From assembly GCF_010994375.1 (NCBI RefSeq), contig NZ_WHMA01000009.1:94371-158370 (forward strand): 64,000 nucleotides of DNA. The letters are read 5' to 3'. Source of the DNA: Halomonas sp. NO4. GTDB taxonomy: Bacteria > Pseudomonadota > Gammaproteobacteria > Pseudomonadales > Halomonadaceae. Positions within the stretch are counted from its first letter, which is position 1, and each line of letters starts with the position of its first letter. The notes beneath the pieces are model-generated. The model was not told the origin of the DNA and did not search any database. It saw nothing but the letters and a program-made list of their open reading frames with translations. Positions 58,780 through 64,000 of this stretch are shown here, one piece after another. The translations under genes were made by a program, and so were the position numbers.

Positions 58780-60204
58780 TTACTTCAGCAGCTCGCGCAG
58801 GTCCTTCGCCTCCCAGTGCGGGAAGTACTTGCGCACCAGGGCGTTGAGCTCCAGCTCGAAGCCCGCCCAGTCGATCTCGCCGCTGGCAGTGGCTTCCCCC
58901 GCCAGGACGTCGCGCACCATGCCGGCCCCCACGGTGACGTTGGTCAGCCGGTCGATGACGATGAAGCTGCCGGTGCCCGGGCTACGCGAATAGCGATCCA
59001 ACGGCACCTCGGCGGTCAGCTCGACGCGGCAGCGGGCGATGGCGTTGAGGTTAAGCCTGTCGGCGGCGTGGCGCTCGAGGGTATTGACGTCCACCTGGTG
59101 GAGGATCTCGCTCACCCGCCCCGACACGGCCCGGCCGGCCAGGCGGAAATCGACCTGGCGCCCTGGCTCCAGGGGCTGGTCGTGCATCCACACGATGTCG
59201 GCCTCGAAGGCATTGCTGCGATCCACCTCATCGTCGGCGGCGACCAGCCAGTCGCCACGCGAGATGTCGAGCTCGTCGGCCAGCGTCACGGTGATCGCCT
59301 GACCCGGCCAGGCGGCCTCGAGGTCGCCGTCATAGGTAACGATGCGCTCGACACGGCTGGTCTTGCCGGAGGGCAGCACCTTTACCGCCTGCCCCGGGCG
59401 CAGCACGCCCGCCTCCAGGGTGCCGGCGTAGCCGCGAAAGTCGAGGTTGGGGCGATTGACGTACTGCACCGGCAGGCGCAGGTCCGAGAGGTTCTGGTCG
59501 CGCACCACCTCGACGGTCTCGAGCAGCGAGAGCAGCGGCGCCTCCTCGTACCACGGCATGGCGGCGCTTTGGTTGACCACGTTGTCGCCCTCCAGCGCCG
59601 AGATCGGCACGAAGCGGATGTCGCGTGCCGACAATTGCTCGGCAAAGGCGCGGTACTCGGCGACGATCTCCTCGAAACGCGCCTGGTCGTAGTCCACCAG
59701 GTCCATCTTGTTGACCGCCACCACCAGGTGCTGGATGCCCAGCAGGTCGGCGATGAAGCTGTGCCGCCGGGTCTGGGTCTGCACGCCGTGGCGGGCATCG
59801 ATCAGGATGATGGCGAGGCTCGCCGTGGAGGCGCCGGTAGCCATGTTGCGGGTGTACTGCTCATGACCCGGGGTGTCGGCGATGATGAACTTGCGCTTGT
59901 CGGTGGAGAAGAAGCGGTAGGCGACATCGATGGTGATGCCCTGCTCGCGCTCCGACTGCAACCCGTCGACCAGCAGCGCCAGATCCACCGCCTCGCCGGT
60001 GGTGCCGCTGGTCTTGGAAGCCTGGGTGATCGCCGCTAGCTGGTCGTCGAAGATCATCTTGGAGTCGTGCAACAGGCGCCCGATCAGCGTCGACTTGCCG
60101 TCATCCACGCTGCCGCAGGTGATGAAGCGCAGCAGGTCCTTCTGTTCGTGCTCGTGCAGGTATTGCTCGATGTTGTCGGCAATGAGTGTCGATTGGTGTG
60201 CCAT
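58780..60204 (-). CDS. cysN: Sulfate adenylyltransferase subunit 1 (GTPase)
   Basis: 474-residue GTPase subunit of ATP sulfurylase; GTP hydrolysis drives APS formation by CysD. G1 is [18 protein letters not shown] near residue 32, G3 [12 protein letters not shown] and G4 NKMDLVD, with EF-Tu-like domains II and III after residue 240. No APS kinase (CysC) domain is fused. AAGGGGG precedes the ATG. It follows cysD by 12 bases and is closed by a strong terminator. Confidence 0.97.
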   Translation of the reverse strand: MAHQSTLIADNIEQYLHEHEQKDLLRFITCGSVDDGKSTLIGRLLHDSKMIFDDQLAAITQASKTSGTTGEAVDLALLVDGLQSEREQGITIDVAYRFFSTDKRKFIIADTPGHEQYTRNMATGASTASLAIILIDARHGVQTQTRRHSFIADLLGIQHLVVAVNKMDLVDYDQARFEEIVAEYRAFAEQLSARDIRFVPISALEGDNVVNQSAAMPWYEEAPLLSLLETVEVVRDQNLSDLRLPVQYVNRPNLDFRGYAGTLEAGVLRPGQAVKVLPSGKTSRVERIVTYDGDLEAAWPGQAITVTLADELDISRGDWLVAADDEVDRSNAFEADIVWMHDQPLEPGRQVDFRLAGRAVSGRVSEILHQVDVNTLERHAADRLNLNAIARCRVELTAEVPLDRYSRSPGTGSFIVIDRLTNVTVGAGMVRDVLAGEATASGEIDWAGFELELNALVRKYFPHWEAKDLRELLK

Positions 60205-60216
60205 CTGACCGCCCCC

Positions 60217-61197
60217 TTAAAAGTATCCTTCGCGCTTCTTCTTCTCCATCGACCCGGCCTGGTCGTGGTCGATGGCGCGGCCGCTGCGCTCGCTGGTGCG
60301 GGTCAGCAGCATCTCCTGGATGATCTCGGGCAGCGTCGCGGCTTTCGACTCCACCGCCCCGGTGAGCGGGTAGCAACCCAGGGTGCGGAAGCGCACCCAG
60401 CGCTCCTCGGGCACCTCGCCGGGTTCGAGCGGCAGCCGCTCGTCGTCGACCATCACCAGCATGCCGTCGCGCTTCACCACCGGTCGCGGGGCGGCGTAGT
60501 AGAGCGGCACGATGGGAATCTGCTCCAGGTGGATGTACTGCCAGATGTCCAGCTCGGTCCAGTTGGAGAGCGGAAAGGCGCGGATCGACTCGCCCTTCTG
60601 CACCCGGGCGTTGTAGAGGTTCCACAGCTCGGGGCGCTGGTTCTTGGGGTCCCAGCGGTGAAACTTGTCGCGGAAAGAGAAGACGCGCTCCTTGGCGCGC
60701 GAGGCCTCCTCGTCGCGGCGTGCCCCACCGAAGGCGGCATCGAAGCCGTACTTGTCCAGCGCCTGCTTGAGCGACTGGGTCTTCATCACGTCGGTGTAGG
60801 CGCTCGAGCCGTGCTCGAAGGGGTTGATGCCCGCCTCGACACCCTCCTGGTTGATGTGCTCGATCAGCTCCATGCCCGATTCCGCCGCCATGCGGTCTCG
60901 GAACTCGATCATCTCGCGGAACTTCCAGGTGGTGTTGACGTGCATCAGCGGGAATGGCGGCGGCCCGGGATAGAAGGCCTTGCGCGCCAGGTGCAGCATC
61001 ACCGAGGAGTCCTTGCCAATGGAGTAGAGCATCACCGGATTGGCAAACTCGGCGGCCACCTCGCGGATGATGTGGATCGACTCGGCCTCGAGCTGCTGCA
61101 GGTGGGTCATCCGGCGCGGCGTGAGTGCGGCCGACTCGGCCGCGGGCGCTGGGTCACGAGTCGCGGCGTGTCGCGCTGGGGCATGAAGACTGGTCAT
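60217..61197 (-). CDS. cysD: Sulfate adenylyltransferase subunit 2
   Basis: 326-residue catalytic subunit making APS from sulfate and ATP. The PP-loop [14 protein letters not shown] and [22 protein letters not shown] are diagnostic, and it ends [12 protein letters not shown]. From the ATG at 61197 (GAGG upstream) the protein has an N-terminal extension of about 25 Ala/Pro/Arg-rich residues compared with E. coli; the in-frame ATG at 61110 ([13 protein letters not shown]) would remove it but has no ribosome binding site. It is the first gene of the cysDN pair. Confidence 0.95.
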   Translation of the reverse strand: MTSLHAPARHAATRDPAPAAESAALTPRRMTHLQQLEAESIHIIREVAAEFANPVMLYSIGKDSSVMLHLARKAFYPGPPPFPLMHVNTTWKFREMIEFRDRMAAESGMELIEHINQEGVEAGINPFEHGSSAYTDVMKTQSLKQALDKYGFDAAFGGARRDEEASRAKERVFSFRDKFHRWDPKNQRPELWNLYNARVQKGESIRAFPLSNWTELDIWQYIHLEQIPIVPLYYAAPRPVVKRDGMLVMVDDERLPLEPGEVPEERWVRFRTLGCYPLTGAVESKAATLPEIIQEMLLTRTSERSGRAIDHDQAGSMEKKKREGYF

Positions 61198-61284
61198 CGG
61201 CCCGTGTACCTCGCATGGTCGCATGGCGAAATGAAGTGGTTGCGCACAGGGTACGACGGGCTGGTAATAACACGAAAGAATGAT

Positions 61285-61302
61285 TGCCTATCTTTTTAGG
61301 CA
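61285..61302. promoter_or_regulatory. Inverted repeat in the cpdA-cysD gap
   Basis: TGCCTA-TCTTTT-TAGGCA lies in an A/T-rich stretch between the cpdA stop and the cysD start. It may be a weak terminator for cpdA or part of the cysD control region, where a CysB-type activator would be expected; neither is proved by the sequence. Confidence 0.35.
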
Positions 61303-61321
61303 GTCTAGGAATAACGAACCG

Positions 61322-62056
61322 CTAGAGCTCGACGCGCTCCACCCAGGTATCCCAGTCATCGCCGCGCAGCTCGACGACGCGGTAGCCGGGACGCGACGCC
61401 TCGTCGATGGCGAACGCCGCCGAGCCGGCGAGGAACTGGTCGGTGGTGGAGGGACAGCCGTAGACCGCCACCTCGCCCTCGGCGTGGCGCTGACGGCTGG
61501 CAAAGGCCTGGTGGATGTGGCCACACAGGATCAGCCGCACCTGGGGATAGGCCGCCAGGGTCTGCCACAGTGCCTCGCGATCGGCGAGCCCGATGGCATC
61601 TAGCCACTCCGAGCCCACGGCCAGGGGCGGATGGTGCATGGTAATCAGCGTCGGTCGGTCGTCCGCCTCGAGGCGCTCGGCCAGCGCCGCCAGCTGCGCC
61701 TCGCCGAGCTCGCCGTGGGGATGGCCGCTCACCCGGGTGTCGAGCAGCAGCAGCCGCCAGCCATCGAGTTCGACCTCGGTCTGGAGTTCGCGCACGGCCG
61801 CCATCTGCGCCGGGTCGTCGTGGTTGCCGGCCAGCCAGAACCAGGGACAGCCCAGCCGCGCCAGGGCGCGTTCGGCCAGCTGATAGGAAGCCGCCGTCTC
61901 ATCCTGGCTGATATCGCCGGTGATCAATACCAGGTCGGGGCGCTCGTCGACGACCGCCTCGAGCGCGCGCTCGAGCTGGCGCAGTGGAAAGCCCGCTCGC
62001 GAGCGGGCCCGGGGATCGGCGTGCAGGTGGCAGTCGGTGACCTGGATCAGGCGCAT
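61322..62056 (-). CDS. cpdA: 3',5'-cyclic AMP phosphodiesterase (CpdA/Icc)
   Basis: 244-residue class-III cyclic nucleotide phosphodiesterase with a calcineurin-like dinuclear metal site: D8 and H10 in VTDCHLH, GDISQDE, the GNHDD box, ITMHHPPL and CGHIHQAFASR. It lowers cAMP. It begins MRLIQVTDCHLH, giving the normal length. yqiB and nudF lie upstream on the same strand, the conserved nudF-yqiB-cpdA order also found in enterics next to parE. Confidence 0.94.
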   Translation of the reverse strand: MRLIQVTDCHLHADPRARSRAGFPLRQLERALEAVVDERPDLVLITGDISQDETAASYQLAERALARLGCPWFWLAGNHDDPAQMAAVRELQTEVELDGWRLLLLDTRVSGHPHGELGEAQLAALAERLEADDRPTLITMHHPPLAVGSEWLDAIGLADREALWQTLAAYPQVRLILCGHIHQAFASRQRHAEGEVAVYGCPSTTDQFLAGSAAFAIDEASRPGYRVVELRGDDWDTWVERVEL

Positions 62057-62099
62057 CGGGGCGGTATCTCGTCAGGACGATTCATTCGGGGGAACGGGC

Positions 62100-62543
62100 T
62101 CAGGGTAACTGGGGCAGGTCGGCATGGCCGTGGGCCAGACCGTGGGAGAGCCATTCGCCGAGAAACCGGTTGAGCTGGAGCTTCTCGTCGGGCTGGTGCA
62201 TGCGCACGTTGGGATAGCGGTAACGGCCGTCGAAATGGCGCTCGCGCTGGAAGTCGGTGACCTCGGCCATGCGTACGTCATGATAAAGATGCACGCGCAT
62301 GCGTGGCGGCTCGATCAGCGCGTCCATGATGCCACTCTGGGTGACTCGCACCACGGTCGTGTAGGGTGCCTCTTCCTGGACCGCCAGGCGCAGCGTGCCG
62401 AAACGGCCGCGATCGCCGGCGAGCTCCAGTTCCCGGCTCTCGCCCGCCGTCAGGTCACCCAGCAGCCGCATCAGGCGCAGGTAGTTGGCGCTACATTCGC
62501 TCTGCAGGCCCTTCAGATCGGTGACGTACGCACTTCTTGCCAC
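62100..62543 (-). CDS. yqiB: DUF1249 family protein YqiB
   Basis: 147-residue DUF1249 protein. YVTDLKGLQSECSANYLRLMRLL and the RMRVHLYHDVRMAEVTDFQRERHFDGRYRYPN stretch are diagnostic. Function unknown, but its place between nudF and cpdA is conserved. The ATG lies one base after the nudF stop. Confidence 0.93.
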   Translation of the reverse strand: MARSAYVTDLKGLQSECSANYLRLMRLLGDLTAGESRELELAGDRGRFGTLRLAVQEEAPYTTVVRVTQSGIMDALIEPPRMRVHLYHDVRMAEVTDFQRERHFDGRYRYPNVRMHQPDEKLQLNRFLGEWLSHGLAHGHADLPQLP

Positions 62544-62544
62544 G

Positions 62545-63189
62545 CTACCTCCTTGCTCTCAGCGACGCTCGCTGGCCAGCCAGCCAGTGGAAGGCGATCA
62601 GCGACATCGCATTGTCGAGTCGCCCTGCCTCGAGGAGTTCCCACGCTTCGCCAAACCCTAGCACATGCACGCGGATGTCCTCGTGCTCCTCGTCGAGGCC
62701 GTGAACGCCGCCGAGCCCCGCGCTGTCGATCAGGGCACAAAACAGCGTCACTCGTTCGTTACAGGCGCCGGGGCTGGGGTAGTAAGTGTGCAGCTCGATC
62801 AGCTCACCCACCGCGCAGTCGGCCTCTTCGTGAGCCTCGCGGCGGGCCACCTCGGCCGGGCTCTCCCCCGGCTTCACCAGGCCGGCCACCACCTCGAGCT
62901 TCCACGGCGAAGCGGGATCGTCCAGCGCCCCGGCACGGATCTGCTCCACCAGCACCACGGCGTCGCGCTCCACGTCGTAGAGCAGCACGCCCACGGCGTC
63001 GTGGCGACGGTGCACCTCGCGCACCACCTCCTGGCTCCAGCCGCCGTCGAAGAGACGGTGGCGCAGGTGAACCTGCTCCAGGCTGAAGAAGCCCTGATGC
63101 AGGCAGCGGCGCTCGAGCAGCTCCACGTCGGCCACCGTGAAAGGCGGTTGGAAGGGGGCGCGAAGGTGGCCCTTGGCGGTCTCGGCCAT
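62545..63189 (-). CDS. nudF: ADP-ribose pyrophosphatase (Nudix)
   Basis: 214-residue Nudix hydrolase cleaving ADP-ribose to AMP and ribose-5-phosphate. The Nudix box is GLVKPGESPAEVARREAHEEADCAV; the YYPSPGACNERVTLF loop after it is characteristic of ADP-ribose-specific NudF. First gene of the nudF-yqiB-cpdA group. Confidence 0.95.
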   Translation of the reverse strand: MAETAKGHLRAPFQPPFTVADVELLERRCLHQGFFSLEQVHLRHRLFDGGWSQEVVREVHRRHDAVGVLLYDVERDAVVLVEQIRAGALDDPASPWKLEVVAGLVKPGESPAEVARREAHEEADCAVGELIELHTYYPSPGACNERVTLFCALIDSAGLGGVHGLDEEHEDIRVHVLGFGEAWELLEAGRLDNAMSLIAFHWLAGQRASLRARR

Positions 63190-63356
63190 GCCGGTCTCCC
63201 GAAAAACGAATAGCGACCATTATCATGGCCGCGGGCAGCCCTGCCAACCTTCGGCACGCTGCCCCGCTGACGCCATGGCCTGACAGCGCCGGATGACGTA
63301 TGTTGGCCGGCAACCAGCCCATCAAGACGGTAGTAGGCATCATGAAAGGCCGCAAC

Positions 63357-63893
63357 ATGACCCGCTGGCGCGACCCCGCCAAGGACCCGCGCCAGGAACC
63401 CAAGAGCAACCTGATCACCGCCGAGGGCGCGGCGCGCCTGCGCGGCATCCTCGACCACCTGTCGCGGGTCAAGCGTCCGGCGCTCTCCACCAAGGTGGGC
63501 GAGGCCGCCGCGCTCGGCGACCGATCGGAGAACGCCGACTACACCTACAACAAGAAGGAGCTCAACCGGGTCATCGCGCGCATCCGCTACCTGACCAAGC
63601 GCCTCGACGAACTGCAGGTGGTGGACCGGCTGCCGGCGGACACCGGCAAGGTCTATTTCGGCGCCTTCGTGACGCTGGAAGACGACGACGGCGAAGAGAC
63701 ACGGATTCGCATCGTCGGTCACGACGAGACCGACACGACAAAGCGCTGGATCAGCGTCGACGCTCCGCTGGCCAAGGTGTTGCTGGGCAAGGCGCTCGAC
63801 GACGAAGTCACCGTCGCCGCTCCCGGCGGCGAGACCACCTATATCATTACCGAGATCGACTATCGCGATCCGCAGGATGGATCCTCAGAGTAG
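63357..63893 (+). CDS. greB: Transcription elongation factor GreB
   Basis: 178-residue factor that rescues backtracked RNA polymerase by stimulating transcript cleavage. The N-terminal coiled coil contains the acidic tip LGDRSENADYTYNKKELNRV, where GreB's two acidic residues sit, and the C-terminal FKBP-like domain follows. The ATG at 63357 is preferred because AAAGG lies 7 bases upstream; an ATG at 63342 would add five residues. It is divergent from nudF. It could be a GreA paralogue, but the YNKKELN segment and RYLTKRL are GreB-like. Confidence 0.93.
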   Translation: MTRWRDPAKDPRQEPKSNLITAEGAARLRGILDHLSRVKRPALSTKVGEAAALGDRSENADYTYNKKELNRVIARIRYLTKRLDELQVVDRLPADTGKVYFGAFVTLEDDDGEETRIRIVGHDETDTTKRWISVDAPLAKVLLGKALDDEVTVAAPGGETTYIITEIDYRDPQDGSSE

Positions 63894-64000
63894 CCTGCCA
63901 TGCCTGTTGTCTTCCGTTATCGAGGCATACGCTTCTTTTTCTTTCCTGATTACTCATGTTGACCAGCCATCACGCGAGCCTGGGGCTATACTGGAATCAC

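Noticed and set aside
63959..63992. TTGACC and TATACT at the right window edge as a promoter
   Set aside because: The 22-base spacer is too long for a sigma-70 promoter and the downstream gene is outside the window.

Overview
The window is GC-rich, densely packed gammaproteobacterial chromosome. Gene content and order (queG, nnrD, tsaE, amiB, mutL, miaA, hfq, hflX, hflK, hflC, hisZ, purA; orn, rsgA, rhdA, psd; efp, epmA, epmB; parC, parE, yqiA; cmoA, cmoB; cysD, cysN; cpdA, yqiB, nudF) fit the Halomonadaceae/Oceanospirillales-Pseudomonas side of the class. A Halomonas-like halophile is my best guess: the proteins are acidic, there is a voltage-gated Na+ channel homologue, and the RhdA, MutL and AmiB types resemble those of Pseudomonas and Halomonas. 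This is inference from recalled families, not a database search. Almost everything is core genome. The accessory pieces are one IS4-group insertion sequence, a mazEF-type toxin-antitoxin pair, a REP/MITE-like palindromic element and a lower-GC gap near 45.5 kb.

Layout. 1-2.5 kb: 3' part of gabD, then gabT (GABA to succinate). 2.5-6.8 kb: small membrane stress protein, DUF924 protein, small membrane protein, ycjX-ycjF pair and a universal stress protein preceded by an ANR/FNR-like box. 6.8-11.7 kb: rnb (RNase II), an IS4-type element sitting between the two arms of what looks like the shared terminator of rnb and a convergent acidic lipoprotein with two internal repeats, then a VOC protein. 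11.8-14.4 kb: a cassette of DUF1538 membrane protein, P-II-like protein, CBS protein and small membrane protein. 14.3-19.4 kb: pepN, DUF454, hsp20 with a good sigma-32 promoter, yajQ, and a GNAT divergent from a RimK-type ATP-grasp protein (19.5-21.0 kb); cobO follows.

21.7-34.8 kb (minus strand): the long nnrD-tsaE-amiB-mutL-miaA-hfq-hflX-hflK-hflC-hisZ-purA array, with queG divergent from nnrD. 36-39.6 kb: orn divergent from rsgA-rhdA-psd. 39.6-42.3 kb: the EF-P system, with efp-epmA on the minus strand and epmB divergent. 42.3-45.2 kb: leuA with a clear translational attenuator (an 18-residue leader with five Leu codons, four of them CTA, a long alternative stem and a terminator hairpin), behind a Na+ channel gene. 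45.8-53.9 kb (minus): TIGR02647-type protein, serB, parC, parE, yqiA, pgi. 54-57.2 kb: cmoA, a phospholipase D-like protein, cmoB. 57.2-57.8 kb: mazF/mazE with a palindromic operator. 57.8-61.2 kb: zinc metallopeptidase, palindromic element, cysN, cysD. 61.3-63.9 kb: cpdA, yqiB, nudF, and greB on the plus strand.

The most informative non-coding signals are the leuA attenuator, the sigma-32 promoter of hsp20, the mazEF operator, the ANR-like box of uspA, the symmetric orn/rsgA promoter palindrome, and the IS element lodged in a terminator loop. I saw no rRNA, tRNA, CRISPR array, prophage or integron.
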